45,902 nucleotides of DNA from Neolecta irregularis DAH-3 (GCA_001929475.1 LXFE01000360.1:1-45902), one strand, 5' to 3'. Positions 1 through 10,842 are shown, counted from the stretch's first letter. A program made the numbers and translations. The notes: generated by a model not told the origin, from the letters alone.

Positions 1-705
1 GGTGTGCGTAATGTGACAGGTTTATATACAACTGATAACACATCTCCACGTGAGATGGCGAGATATGCCATCACGATTCCTACGATAAGAACTGTGACTC
101 TTACAGTCGGGGCAGGGGCACTGCGAGGGCAGGCTAGGACGCCAATACAGGCGGCGGGAGAGACGGGCGGGACAGGTGAGACGGGCTGGAGGGGACGGTG
201 AGGCAGGCGAGCGTTATCAGGGTACGATGCTTTGAGTTACGAGATTCTAATTGTAATAGGGTCGATTACTGGTTAATAAGCACAAATAGTTTGCCTTCAT
301 CTGCACAGCAGTATTATGGATTGCTCAAATCTATGTCGATTTGCCATTCGCCCTTCCATCCCGCCTCTCCCGCCCGCCTCGCTCTCCCGCCTCTCTCCTG
401 TCTCTCTCCCATCTCTCTCTCCCGCCCACGCGCCTGTCGCTCCCGCCCATCCGCGCGCCTCTCCCGCACGCCTGCTTCGCCCGCCTCACCCTCCCGCCCT
501 CTCACCCTCCCACCCCTCTCACCCGTCTCGCCGGAAAAATAAATCTATAATTTTCTTTATATATCTCCTTCTCTCAATTCAACCATCAACGGAAATTTCT
601 ATATATAGCCTGGGTGCATGGGCGGCCGGACCCTCAGAAAAGACCATGGGCCAGGCCTTACAACAGCCCAGGGGCTTTGGCCTGTCCCCAACACTGCTCA
701 CAGAC
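1..705. repeat. Dispersed repeat copy A (right part), C/T-rich core
   Basis: No credible gene lies here. Bases about 130-215 are G-rich on the + strand and about 345-535 are strongly C/T-rich (runs of cgcctctcc, ctcccgcc). The stretch 540-695 resembles two other places in the window: an AT-rich piece like aaataaatctataatttt recurs near 35118, and a block around gccggaccctcagaaaa recurs near 35284. The last bases, ggcctgtccccaacact at 679-695, match the right end of copy C near 37291-37307. Open frames inside the C/T-rich tract are composition artefacts. The left boundary is not visible and may lie outside the window. The right end stops about 10 bp short of the VMA5 stop codon. Confidence 0.6.
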
Positions 706-2219
706 CTAAAGGGCAATGCTATTACTTAAAGCTGCTTCAAATACGACAAATGCACTATATTCACCCTCAGCAACAGCTCCATATTCCCCTAAGCCTGACT
801 GTCCCTCATCCTCAGCAGCCTGTTTCTTCTTGCTAATGTTGGCAAAGTTTGGCTCTCCAAGATATGCATAGGCCTTGTTGAGAACAGTCCTGGTTTTTGA
901 TTCCTGTTTGGGGTAGGGCTTTTACTTTATTAGCATTCTCATTGATACTCTCTCACCCTCACAACTGTGGAAACAAAGTCCGGCGGTAACCCATATCGAA
1001 GAACGCTCTCCACAAATACCCGTATGGCTTTGAGGTGAATCCACGCCTGAAATGCGTCGCTAAAGGACATTTTTGCCAGTCTAAGGGTCTCTCCCTAAAT
1101 TTAAGTTGATAGAAATAACCATAAATGTACCCAAAGCTTCCGCTCCAATGATCCAGCCATCTCGATTTCTTTGTGCTCATCTTCCCCACTCATCGCATCC
1201 CACGTGAATTCGCGAGGCTGGAATCTTGCAGATCAAATAAACCATGACCTAATAACTCACTTTGCTTCCCGGCACTTGTTCGCAAATTCTGCTGCAAACC
1301 TTTTGAATAAAGTCACGCTAACAAGAATGTAATCTTCGTCTTCTGTGAGTTTCCTATAGTTTTAGCACACGCAAGATCTAGACTAACTTGGATGATCGTG
1401 GAACAACCATTTTTGAAAGCATTTCATATTTCTTCCACCAATCTTTTTGTATCGTTCTACTTGTCAACGTAGTTTGGGAAAAAGACAAACTTCGGTACTG
1501 CCACAAGCATTGTCTCAAGATATTCCGAGTTGGTCACAAAATCATCTTCTTTCACCATTCCTGCAAGACTTCGTTGCGAGAGATTTCCACTATGTAGTAA
1601 GTATTGAAATTGGAAATAGTAGCAACGTTTGTTTCCGTTGTAACGAAGTGTAAGTTCCTTTCGCTTGGTTCCAAGCTGCGTATTTTGTCCGGACATCCTC
1701 ATCGAGTGATGCCATTTCCTCAAATTAGCTTAAGAATATAAACATGTACATGCTTTACTCAGCGAGTCCATTAATTCATGTAAGGACTTGTCAGTCCGAT
1801 ATTTGATCGTGCTCCATTCAAAGGACTTCATGTATACGTCAATGTGTTCTAGAATTAATCTGGTCTTTTGATGGGGACGTACTCCCATCGACTTTCTGTT
1901 GGTCTCTCAATTTGTCTTCCTGACCTGGAAGTACGGTCTTCAAAACGTCCGCAATTTTGTTCACCACACCCTCGAAAGTCCCATCGAGTTTTGCCAACTC
2001 TTCGCTCTGGATAACCAAGGCATCTAGAGTTCCGATCTAGAGATGAGAAAGATTATTGATGATTACTAGTACCTTGAGCGACGGAATGGAAAACAGGGCA
2101 ACATCTGCATAATTGTTGCTGGTAGAGGAGATTTTAGACTTGATTTCCTGGTAGACTATGTTCTTGTCTCTTCCACCTTCTGTGGGTATGGCGATTAGCC
2201 AGTAAGAGCGAGAGTCCAT
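706..2219 (-). CDS. VMA5: V-type H+-ATPase subunit C (Vma5/ATP6V1C)
   Basis: Peripheral-stalk subunit C of the vacuolar proton pump, linking V1 to Vo and controlling their reversible assembly on vacuole and endomembranes. The spliced protein reads colinearly with the family: start [16 protein letters not shown], then [70 protein letters not shown], and the signature [20 protein letters not shown] followed by [12 protein letters not shown]. The C terminus contains [13 protein letters not shown] and ends [10 protein letters not shown]. About nine introns of 34-45 bp are needed. One (1719-1753) has a GC donor (AAA|GCATGT). Two places look like frameshifts until a 34-bp GT-AG intron or this GC-AG intron is removed. 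The ATG at 2217-2219 gives the expected N terminus. The stop lies next to repeat copy A. VMA13 is also in the window. Confidence 0.93.
1719..1753 (-). other. GC-AG intron in VMA5 (35 bp)
   Basis: Read on the minus strand the exon ends ...DSLSK (AAA) and is followed by GCATGT...TTTGAG, then GAA ATG GCA (EMASLDEDV), the register of the V-ATPase C family. The nearby GT at the preceding codon is in the wrong phase for any AG acceptor here. Confidence 0.8.
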
Positions 2220-2475
2220 TAAGATTCGTCGTTGTATCAATAGGGATGTGGTTACTCCAATCAATAAATCGATGAAATAAACGCGCTACTTTTCTGATTT
2301 CTTTGCAAATACAACCAACCACTGTATCACAAGTTATTGAATTGATAAATGTAGGCAAAAGAGTGGTCAATGTCCTTTTAATCACCTGGTTCAAAGTGGC
2401 ATCAAGGAACATTGAAAATACATTTGATCTATGCCAGATGAAAACCCAATAGCCTTCGAGAAATGAAACGGCTTG

Positions 2476-3407
2476 TTAGCTGCGTCGGCTATTCCATTGC
2501 CGCACAAGTTCTTCGTACAACGTCCAAGTGATTGCAGAACTCACAGCTTTCCTTGCCATTCTGAGGCCTACTCCGTCCATGAATCCCATTATTCCTTCCT
2601 CCTTGCAGTTAGCACCAAGGACCTTGATCTACAAACTCTGAAAATCTTCCGTGTCGAACTCTGGAGATTTACATATTCTCTCGGTCTTGTTTGTATTCTC
2701 GTTTTAATGAGATCAAAGGGATTGGTGAATATTGTAGCCGAAACTCCGGCGACCATACCTGCCTGTGTTGGCAGACTTTCAAGTACCCGCACCTGAAGCA
2801 AAATTGACAGGTAGCGAGTTGCCTGGAAGAGTTTTTTTGCAGGCCTCATAAGAAAACACGTATATCCCGGCATAGGGAGCATCACGAAGAGCAGTGACTC
2901 CAAATCCAGCAAAGAATCCTACCTTTCAATGATAAGGCATATATTGAGACTGACCATTAACACCTCCACCACGAAATATATCCCGAGTGGCATGTAAAAT
3001 AGTGTTATATGTGTACAGGCTGCTCTATTTTATCAAGATCCCTTCCAATATATCAGGTGTACCTCAAAACGGACTTTGACTATCGTAATCGGCATCATGA
3101 CGAATCCCACAGCTGCTCGGGCGCTAGCTCCGGTAATCAGATTGACCATTGCGGTATTATTGTCCTTTCTCATCATCGCCAGAGTTTGAAAGTACAATGC
3201 CGAACCAACAGACGTCCGGATCATGCTCGGCCAGGCTCCTCTCCACAAGCCCCAAACACCTTCATTACGAAGAATGGCGGTTACTTGAGAATATACCGAC
3301 CCCGCTTTTCTGGTCTGTTGAACTCGCGTTTTGAGTAAATCAAAGGGCTGCAGTACAACGCTGGAAAGAAGACCGGATACTGCACCGGCCGACAGATGGG
3401 AAACCAT
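2476..3407 (-). CDS. HEM25: Mitochondrial glycine carrier, SLC25A38/Hem25 type
   Basis: Inner-membrane carrier that imports glycine for 5-aminolevulinate synthesis, the first step of heme biosynthesis. Three mitochondrial-carrier repeats are visible after splicing. Repeat 1 has [20 protein letters not shown] followed by LLKTRVQQ. Repeat 2 has [19 protein letters not shown]-like sequence and [20 protein letters not shown]. Repeat 3 has [20 protein letters not shown] and ends [19 protein letters not shown], then [18 protein letters not shown]. The PxD-x-(K/R) motifs ([16 protein letters not shown]) and [20 protein letters not shown] support the Hem25 branch over other carriers. At least four introns of 32-38 bp interrupt it. 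The ATG at 3405-3407 (MVSHLSAG) places the first repeat at the N terminus as usual. It is divergent from the prolyl-tRNA synthetase gene with only about 100 bp between starts. Confidence 0.88.
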
Positions 3408-3506
3408 ATAAGCGCAGATAATAAAGGGGAAAATCCCCAAAAGAATTTTGGTTACACCAGAGACCGCTTTTAAAAATATATTTCCCTGTCAACCACCAAA
3501 AGTAAT

Positions 3507-5082
3507 ATGCGCTTGCGAATATCTACTCGTTGCTATACCGTCACCTCGAAGCGCAAGTTGACCGTACATCCTCCAAGTATGTCTTCGCTGATCGTGAGAC
3601 CGGTCTGCAGAATCGTCTATCGAATGTTTTTATTCCCCCATATATCGCATCTCGAGTAGATGGTGGTATGGTTATACCCTTTTTCCAGGCTGAATCGAGG
3701 CTCGGGACACGAATTGCTTCTCAAACATGGGTTTCTGCGTCAGGTACGAGGAATGTCATTCGAAAGCAACTCATTGTCTTGACTACATCGGGGATCTATC
3801 ATGTATTACCCCTTGGATTGAGAGTGCAGGAAAAGATTGAACGGATCATTAATATTACCATGGCATCTCTGTGTATGACAATTTGCTGCCTGACTTAATG
3901 AAGAGGTGCCTCAAAGTTATCGTTATCGACTTTATCGTCCTCAAAATTATGGAAACAGACTGGTAGGTGGGAAAAATACGGACAAGAGGTAGCTGTCTCT
4001 AAATCCGTTCTCACGATTAGCTCTTTCGTTTGACAGATCGAAAATCAAGCGAATTTTGTCTTTGCCCAACTCATGAGGAGGAAATTACAAATTTAATAGC
4101 CAATGAAATATTAAGCTATCGTCAATTACCACTGAGACTCTATCAAATCGGTACAGCCTTTACATGTTATTTGTTGATTCCAGGACGCAAATTTCGAGAC
4201 GAGAAAAGGCCTCGGGGAGGGCTTTTACGGGGTAGAGAGTTTCTCATGAATGACCTCTATACATTTGACGCTTCTGAAGCCGCTGCAATGCAGACATATG
4301 ATGCTGTACAAGCAGCATATTATCGCCTATTCAAGACTATTGGAGTGCCGTTCGTCGTAGCAGAGGCAGAAAGCGGCAACATTGGCGGCGATAAATCACA
4401 CGAATATCACTATTTATCTTCGAGTATACCAGAATTTGGAGCGCTGTTAACAATAGGTGGAGAAGACAAGGTCCTCGTGTGTGAGCGCTGCAACTATGCT
4501 GTCAATACAGAGAGATCTAGCAGTCCGCAATGCCTCCAGTGTGGATCTCAAATGCATGAAAAGAGTGCAATTGAAGTGGGCCACACGTTTCACCTTGGTA
4601 CTCGATACTCGGAGGCACTCGGCGCCTTTGTCACGGCTGAAGATCCTTCGATCCGCTCTGCAATCCAAATGGGTTGCCATGGCATTGGCGTTTCGAGGCT
4701 TGTAGTGGCAATTGCCGATATTTGTCGTGGTTCTCGCGGCCTTTGCTGGCCGGTGTCTGTTGCCCCGTGGGAAACGGTGATTGTAACTGCAGGGCAAGAG
4801 GAAGGAGCCGAGCAAGTATGGGATCTGCTTAAAGATTACACAGATTCGGTCATTGACGACCGCCAAAAGACGCTTGGATGGAAGCTGAAAGACGCCGAAG
4901 CGGTTGGATATCCGGTCACAGTCATAGTCGGCCGTGGTTGGCAGAACCAAAAGATTGAGATTCAGACTCCAAGGGGTGACCGGTGGGAAGGGCTGTTGCA
5001 TGAATCGCCCGTAGTGCTCCAGAAACTCCTGGAACAGCTAAAGACTAAGCTCAGCGCCGATTTAACCGACACAATATCTTAA
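3507..5082 (+). CDS. Prolyl-tRNA synthetase, mitochondrial (bacterial-type class II)
   Basis: Charges mitochondrial tRNA-Pro. The first exon (MRLRISTRCYTVTSKRK) is basic and hydroxylated, like a mitochondrial presequence. After splicing the class II core follows: RLSNVFIP, GHELLLKHGFLRQ, SGIYHVLPLGLRVQEKIERI, LSLSTLSSSKLWKQTGRWEK, motif 2 region CPTHEEEITNLIANEI and KFRDEKRPRGGLLRGREFLM, and motif 3 with QMGCHGIGVSRLVVAIA. The C-terminal anticodon-binding domain runs to ...LTDTIS. About seven introns are inferred. Two 33-bp introns (4151-4183 and 4424-4456) are in frame and stop-free, so the unspliced frame stays open across them. One junction after FLRQ is unclear: either a 23-bp intron with a five-residue insertion or an unusual acceptor. 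The 3' end overlaps a long inverted repeat (5046-5164). Confidence 0.9.
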
Positions 5083-5164
5083 ACCGGACACAATATGAAT
5101 TTATAAGAACTCCATATATTGCGTCGGGTCTAGGGGAGTGTCGGTTAAATCGGCACTGAGCTTA
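5046..5164. repeat. 27-bp inverted repeat spanning the prolyl-tRNA synthetase stop
   Basis: Arms at 5046-5072 and 5138-5164 are reverse complements at 26 of 27 positions. Both contain gccgatttaaccgacac in one orientation. The interior (5073-5137) is itself weakly palindromic, with acaatatgaa facing catatattg. The left arm encodes the last residues of the synthetase and the stop lies in the loop. Possible readings are a 3'-end hairpin, a small fold-back element, or a template-switch inverted duplication. Confidence 0.85.
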
Positions 5165-5222
5165 AGTGGATTATATATGTATTAGACCGATGCGAAAAAA
5201 TATTCTTGCACTTACCACATCC

Positions 5223-6556
5223 ATGCAACCCTTTAAGTTTACAAAATCTGTTCATCTGCATCACTCGCCGGCGACAGTTACTTTGGAACGACCTACGAAT
5301 CAGTCTGAAAAATTATCGTTTGCCGAAGTGCTCTCAAACGGATGTCCTACCCTAAAAAGTTTCCATGCAAACCCTTTCCTTCCCTCGCCGCACTTTCAGA
5401 CCTTGTATCCTGTATTCAAGTCTTTTGAGGGCGTCAACCATATCCATTATGCTCGAAAGCTACTAGAGACGACCCAGGGAGGCATGACGGCGCTCGACTT
5501 TGTTTGCACTGGGGGAAAAGACCACCCTGAACTACCGGCCCGCACACGATTCGAAGATCCGGCTCCTTCCGACGATGATCAATATATGGTTGTGCTCCTT
5601 CATGGTCTGGCTGGTGGATCAAATGAGTCATACGTTCGAGCTGCTCTCGACGGGATATCGTTCCCTGCTGTTGTGATGAATGCTCGGGGGTGTGGATTGT
5701 CCGAAGTGACTTCTCCACATCTGTTTTCTGCAATGTGGACAGAAGATCTGGACAATGCTATGACATACTTGAAAAAGATCTATCCTCGCCGGAGATTCTT
5801 TGTAGGATCTGTAATTGATTCCGCTCATGAGTAGGCGGTTGGGTTCAGTCTAGGAGGCAACATATTGAGCATTGTGAGACAAATTAGGATAAGGGCTAAT
5901 TGGCTAGTATCTAGGGCTAAAGGGAGAAAAGAGTCCATTTTCAGCAGCTATTGTACTGTCGAACCCCTGGAACCTAGAAGTGTGCAACCACTCGCTGCTT
6001 AGAACGTATGTCGGTCAACAGTATAGCAAGGGCATGGCACGAAACATGAAGGCGTTGTATGAAAGGTACACAAGCCTAGTGGCTGGTTCTGATTTGCAAT
6101 AGGCATGCTCATGTTTTCCAGAATGACGACCGAGTTGATATCTCCAGGGTCCGAAACGTAACTTGGATGCATGGTTTGTGCTGGCGTGTTTCACTGGGTG
6201 CTCATGTCAGAATTTGATCGCGAAGTAACCTGCAAGTTGTTTGGATTTCCGACGGTTTCCACGTACCAGCGCGCGGCAAGCTCGGTGCGCCAGTTACCGA
6301 ATATCAAAACACCAATGTTGATTATCCACGCGGTGGACGATCCTGTTTGTAGAGTATTTGAGGGAGGCTTATTGAGTAGATCTCGCACCGGGAGGCTATA
6401 CCGTGGGACGAGATTGAGGCGAACTCGTACTGTGTTTTGGCGGTTACCCAAAAGGGGGGTCATGTTGGATGGTTTGGCTGGGGCGGGGAGCGATGGTTTG
6501 TCAGTGTAGTGCGAGAGTTTTTGGAGACAATGGAGGATTGGGAGTGGAAGATTTAG
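5223..6556 (+). CDS. YheT/EMH-type alpha/beta hydrolase (Eeb1/Eht1-like)
   Basis: Member of the AB-hydrolase family that includes yeast Eeb1, Eht1 and YMR210W (medium-chain ethanol acyltransferase/esterase or lipase) and bacterial YheT. Visible landmarks are NPFLPSPHFQTLYPVF near the N terminus, the oxyanion region VVLLHGLAGGSNESYVRAAL, MNARGCGLSEVTSPHLF, the nucleophile elbow GFSLGGNIL (Ser), HAVDDPISHREAIP (Asp region) and QKGGHVGWFG (His). The C terminus is REFLETMEDWEWKI. About five introns are needed; one of 33 bp lies between PRRRFF and AVGFSLGG, and one of 36 bp lies inside the DDP loop. An in-frame ATG also exists at 5190; the one at 5223 was chosen because the upstream bases approach the inverted repeat. 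Exact substrate cannot be read from sequence. Confidence 0.82.
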
Positions 6557-7086
6557 CTAGTGTATGCAGAAACAGAAAATGGAACTAGAACACATGGCGG
6601 AAATAGCAACGGGAGGGATATGGCGATATGTGAGTGTATCGGGCCACGGGATGCCTTAAATTGGGTGGCAGAGGCGCGTGGGTGTTGCGTTCAGACAATG
6701 CAACTGGGCTGAGACATGTGAGACAATGGTATAAGTGTTGGGAGAATGGTAGATTTGCAGCAGATGAGCAGGATGAGCAGATAACAGCAGATATGCGCAT
6801 ATGTGAGCAGATGTGAGTGAGTAGAGTAGAGTATAGTAGAGTAATACAGTATAGCAAAGTCGAGTAGATGATAGTATAGTATGGTATACTAGAGTCTTAA
6901 GATGATAGCAAAGAAGATAGGGTGAGATAGCAGCAGATACAGTATAGCTGATGGTAGTCTATATCAGATGGATGGTGGTCGAGGAAAGAAACGAGAGATA
7001 ACGCGCAGCATATTGATTCATGGACTGTATGCACTCAGCCCAGACCCAGACACTCGCCTGCGCATGGACGCTAGCCTCTCTGAGAC
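6557..7086. other. Intergenic DNA with simple repeats
   Basis: No gene seen. Bases about 6810-6900 are a degenerate run built on agtagagtatagtagag and related units, purine-biased on this strand. This lies upstream of the HMG-box gene and probably contains its promoter and leader. Confidence 0.6.
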
Positions 7087-7953
7087 ATGCCGCCTCTTCA
7101 TAAGCCGTCTTGCTGCTCCTCCATCCCTTTCATGTCCTCCGCCTCCGCCTCCGCCTCCTGCCCTGACCCTAACTGCTATCCCTACCCGTTGCCCTCCTTT
7201 TCCTTTGATGCCCCGCTCCTCCATCCCTTTTCCCTCCCGGACCAACCACCACGCATCCCGCAAGACCCGCCCGTAAAGCGCCCGCTCAACAGCTTCATGC
7301 TCTATCGTCGCGACAAGCAAAGCGAGATCCCGACGACAAACCACCAGAGCATCTCCCGCATCATCGGCGCTCTCTGGCGCAATGAATCCGCCGACACAAA
7401 GGCATACTATGCAGATCTCGCCGCAAAGGAGCGTGACAAGCACCTCAAAGACTTTCCAAACTACAAGTTCTCCCCTAAAAAGAATAAGAAGCAAAAGACC
7501 ATCATCAAGCGCTCGCCCAGCCGCACCCGTGATGCCGACCGTGCCTTTGAACGCCAGTTTGTTGCAAGCGTAACTGGCGACGACAAGCTGCTCGACGATC
7601 CTTCGGGCCGCAAAAAGCGAAGAAAGCTCGACTCTTACTCCTCTAATCCCGGACTTGCCACTCCCCCTACCTTCGATTCGCCTTTCGCCTTTGACGATCC
7701 CCATACCAGCCATCCCTACGGCCTTGCCTCCTACGACACAATCACTCCTCCTCTCATCCACTGGCAAGTCGCCCATAACCTCCAACCGGCTCCGCTGCCC
7801 GCCATCCAGGAAGACACCCTCTTTACAAAGTCCTATTTTGAATACCTCCAGAGCGAAGTCTACGGAATTGTCCCCTCCCAGCACACAGAGTACGAGCTTT
7901 TCGGAGCCGATTCGGCCGCTCGTTCCGTCGGAAATAATTGGCATCAGCCTTAA
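7087..7953 (+). CDS. HMG-box transcription factor, Ste11/MATA-HMG type
   Basis: Single-exon protein of 288 residues. A sequence-specific HMG box of the MATA/Ste11/Prf1 class spans about residues 63-131: VKRPLNSFMLYRRDKQSEIP, then NHQSISRIIGALWRNES, ADTKAYYADLAAKERDKHL and FPNYKFSP. It is followed by basic tracts (KKNKKQK and later RKKRRKL) that could be nuclear localisation signals. The N terminus is rich in Pro and Ser and the C terminus in Pro and aromatic residues, as in fungal activators. In fission yeast the related Ste11 controls mating and meiosis genes; a mating role here is inference from the box only. No pheromone or second mating-type gene is next to it, so it need not be a MAT locus. 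The opposite strand is also open over most of this gene, which I treat as a G/C artefact. Confidence 0.85.
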   Translation: MPPLHKPSCCSSIPFMSSASASASCPDPNCYPYPLPSFSFDAPLLHPFSLPDQPPRIPQDPPVKRPLNSFMLYRRDKQSEIPTTNHQSISRIIGALWRNESADTKAYYADLAAKERDKHLKDFPNYKFSPKKNKKQKTIIKRSPSRTRDADRAFERQFVASVTGDDKLLDDPSGRKKRRKLDSYSSNPGLATPPTFDSPFAFDDPHTSHPYGLASYDTITPPLIHWQVAHNLQPAPLPAIQEDTLFTKSYFEYLQSEVYGIVPSQHTEYELFGADSAARSVGNNWHQP

Positions 7954-8740
7954 CCCTGGGCAGGTCCTCTGGGTTTGGGTGCATCGGCTGATGGTTTGGT
8001 TGCTACATTAGACTAGTTGCATTGTACAGGACGGTGTAAAAGCATTTGTATTCTCCATAGCTCCCCACTTTTGTCCATATCTTGATCCGCAAAATACCCC
8101 TATCTCTATAGCATCTCCGACTCCCACGTTCCTGAGTGGAGCCATATCGACATCTGGCGTGCTCTTGCGCCAGCCGTCACTTTGCAATCAATATTTTCAT
8201 TTCATGTCTTGGATTTATTTGCCACTTCGGCATTCAATTGATAGTGCCGCCTCATGTCTCAGAATTCAATACCCGCTTCTGTCTCACCCACCAGGCAAAG
8301 GGAAGAGGTCTCATCACTTCCAGGGTAGCAACTGGGTCAAAACAGCCTCGCTCCTTTTTTATTCACATCCTTTGAATAGAAACGAGTCCGCTTGCTTTTG
8401 CAAGAACAAAGCACATCTCCTTCAAAGGAAATCGCTTTGATTTTTAAGCCATTTTACATTTTTAGTATCGTAGCTCGGCTTCCATTTGTCACCGCATCGT
8501 TTGATCCTTGTCGCCTCCAAATCTAGACCGGCTTCTTACTAGTCACACCTAGCAACCGTCTAGGACACTCGCAGCCAAACAGCCAAAGCTGGATACCTCG
8601 CTTCGCTTTCTTGGTTTTTATTGTATGCATGAATAAACTCACAACCAAATACATATGCCTAGTCCTCCTTTACCGAATACCACAAGAAATGTTAACTACT
8701 CACAATATCCAGTCCTTTCGCCGAAAACCAGGACAACAAC
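7954..8740. other. Convergent intergenic region
   Basis: About 790 bp between the stop codons of the HMG-box gene and the NIPA-like gene. Short frames are present but none has family similarity or a plausible splice structure. It presumably holds the two 3' untranslated regions. Confidence 0.5.
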
Positions 8741-10783
8741 TCATAACATGCCATAACTCACACTCTCTGAATTTTGGTGGGCCCGATATGGAACACCATC
8801 GCCAGACCTAGTAGATGTAGTCACAATACTATCTTCAGAATCCGATCGTTCTATTTGCAACTGCTTAGACCTGACAAGTCCAACTCGCTCCTCCTCCGCT
8901 CCCTGGGACTTTCGATTCGGCGTAATCTCTCCAAAGCTATACTGCGTCTTCAATCTATGCTTTGGTGTTTCCTCGTGTGTCCGGGGGCGCTGAATTTCGA
9001 GATCTTCAATGTGTACACGGGGCAGAGGTTCCATGTTTATATGTTTGCCAGGCTTCAGTCCGACTCCAAACACTCCACTGGTGACAACGGGAGTTCGAAT
9101 CATTTCGCGACCGTTTGTGCCGAGATCGCCTTCTTTCGCATCCCGAATATCCACCTCTGGGACTTTGGGCATCGGGCGGTGAGAACCGGACGATCGCGCC
9201 GAGTCGGGCCGATCCACGTGCAGAAACGGCATAGTATTCATGCCATGCCGGCTCGAAGCTCTATTCTGGGAAACAGAGGACGTGTAACTTGCCAAAGTAT
9301 CACGGCGAGGGTTTCGACTTAGTCGCCGGATAGAAAGCGTTCCGCGTAACGCATCTGCTCCGGGGTCAAACTGATCTTGTTCGGCATTGGCAGCAGCAGA
9401 CACGTCATTGAGCCCGCCAGAAAGTTCGCTTGTATCCGGCAAATTCTTGGCACTCTTGGAGAACTGCAACAACACTACACCAGCAGTGATTACAAGAAAC
9501 GACATGACGATAGATGTGATCTGAGTAGGCGTGCCTTTGAACCCTTGGAACAGTACAGCAGATGCGATCTGGAGTTAGCAATACGTATATTCGCCCATAC
9601 CATTGTGGATGTCGTGAAGGCAACATAGTATGTCGGAGTGACAATCGAAGTCTGCAATATCAGTAAATACCAGATGTGAAGCGTGCATTATAGATATTTA
9701 GTGCCTTCTGCTACATTAGCCAATATTCCTGAATCAAGTCTCACGTTCAAGTAATTGATTTCAGTAAGAAGAGTTACCATGACACAGAAAGCTAATACAT
9801 AAAGAAACCATTGGTTGAATTGGTTCTTTGTCCCTCCAATTGCTGCAACGATCGACGCCCCCAACCCTTGTGTTGCCACCACTGAGATGCCCCCGATCAG
9901 CGAGCAGATAGAAAGGTACACCATCATAGTCTACCATTACTTGCGTATATATGAAAGGGGTACCTTGTTGCCGTATCTCGGGCCAGCCCAAAAGGCAAGA
10001 AATGCACAAATGCCAAGGATTAATCCGGTGTAGACCAAGAACCCGACACTTATGACATATCTTTGCATTTCTTGAATATTCTTGACCGAACCCTGACCCG
10101 GAGCATTTAGAATAATGTTTATGGCCCTGATTGATCAGTGGCCGACCACAATGGGAAATCACCCGTTTATACATAGAAAGCATGCCGTCTTTCCTACAAA
10201 AGAAAGACGTTCTTTCAGAAAGATGCTCGAGAATATTGCGCTGATGAATTAAGACAAATCAGACAGCAGAGGCTACCTGATCACAACGGAAAGAGCGCCA
10301 AGAGGTGTAACAAGGATTGCCTGAGAATAAGCAAACAATCATTAAACGCCAAGAGGTGACCTCCGTGAACGCATAGGCGACAAAATTGCATATCTCACCA
10401 ACAATCACTGATCGGTCAACGGGAATACGCGGGATTGAAAAAGATACTTAGAATCATTCCAATCCACCACAAACTATCAAGTTTAGCCTCGTCAGGGTGG
10501 ACTGACAAACCTGGATTTCAAGTATTCATGGCCTTCGCCAGCGGTGCAACCGTACTTCTCGTTCGCACTTAATAAACCTACGTACAATTAGCAATCTCGA
10601 GCGCAGCGCTCGGGATCGTTACCTTTCTTCTTGAGAGGAAATGATATGCCGATAAAGAGACCTGCATGAATAAATATCATAACAACATGCCAATGAACCT
10701 GAAAAAACAGCCAGGGTCAGTCCAACAACCTTATGAGAGGCATCTGCCGAGGAAGTAGAAGTCGACTCGGACCCGCCGGTCAT
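8741..10783 (-). CDS. NIPA-type (DUF803) membrane transporter with long C-terminal tail
   Basis: Multi-pass protein of the NIPA/DUF803 family (drug/metabolite transporter fold), members of which move Mg2+ across endosomal or plasma membranes. Spliced sequence gives MTGGSESTSTS..., GLFIGISFPLKKKGLLSANE, VTPLGALSVVIRSAIFSSIF then LKERLSFVGK, GFLVYTGLILGICAFLAFWA, MVYLSICSLIGGISVVATQG, QWFLYVLAFCVMVTLLTEIN, IYNTSIVTPTYYVAFTT-type sequence and QGFKGTPTQITSIVMSFLVI. A hydrophilic Ser/Arg-rich tail of over 200 residues follows the last membrane segment and is probably cytosolic. About nine short introns are needed; the one at 9652-9686 uses a GC donor. The ATG at 10781-10783 faces DIS3 across 210 bp. 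Confidence 0.85.
9652..9686 (-). other. GC-AG intron in the NIPA-like gene (35 bp)
   Basis: On the minus strand exon ...LNIYN (AAT) is followed by GCACGC...TTGCAG, then ACT TCG ATT GTC (TSIVTP). The family motif IYNTSIVTP is restored only with this GC donor. The internal GT at ggtatt gives the wrong phase. Confidence 0.82.
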
Positions 10784-10834
10784 TTCAGATACAGATTAAG
10801 GAGAATGACACAAGATAAATGATAGATTGCACTC

Positions 10835-10842
10835 TGTGACTG
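10835..10842. promoter_or_regulatory. HomolD-like box (TGTGACTG) in NIPA/DIS3 divergent promoter
   Basis: TGTGACTG is the exact reverse complement of CAGTCACA, the fission-yeast HomolD core-promoter box. It lies 52 bp upstream of the NIPA-like start and 152 bp upstream of DIS3. A near match (TGCGACTG, 15095-15102) lies 33 bp upstream of RPL9, the gene class where HomolD is best known. An 8-bp match is weak on its own. Confidence 0.3.

Noticed and set aside
198-729. Overlapping frames in the C/T-rich tract of copy A
   Set aside because: Pro/Ser/Leu or Arg/Glu-rich products on all frames follow from low-complexity composition.
1880-1930. Apparent frameshift in VMA5 after QQKVDG
   Set aside because: A 34-bp GT-AG intron (donor gtacgt) restores [15 protein letters not shown], so no indel or pseudogene is needed.
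7018-7944. 308-codon open frame antisense to the HMG-box gene
   Set aside because: It mirrors the G/C-rich coding strand, is Gly/Val-rich with no domain, and lacks introns or family resemblance.
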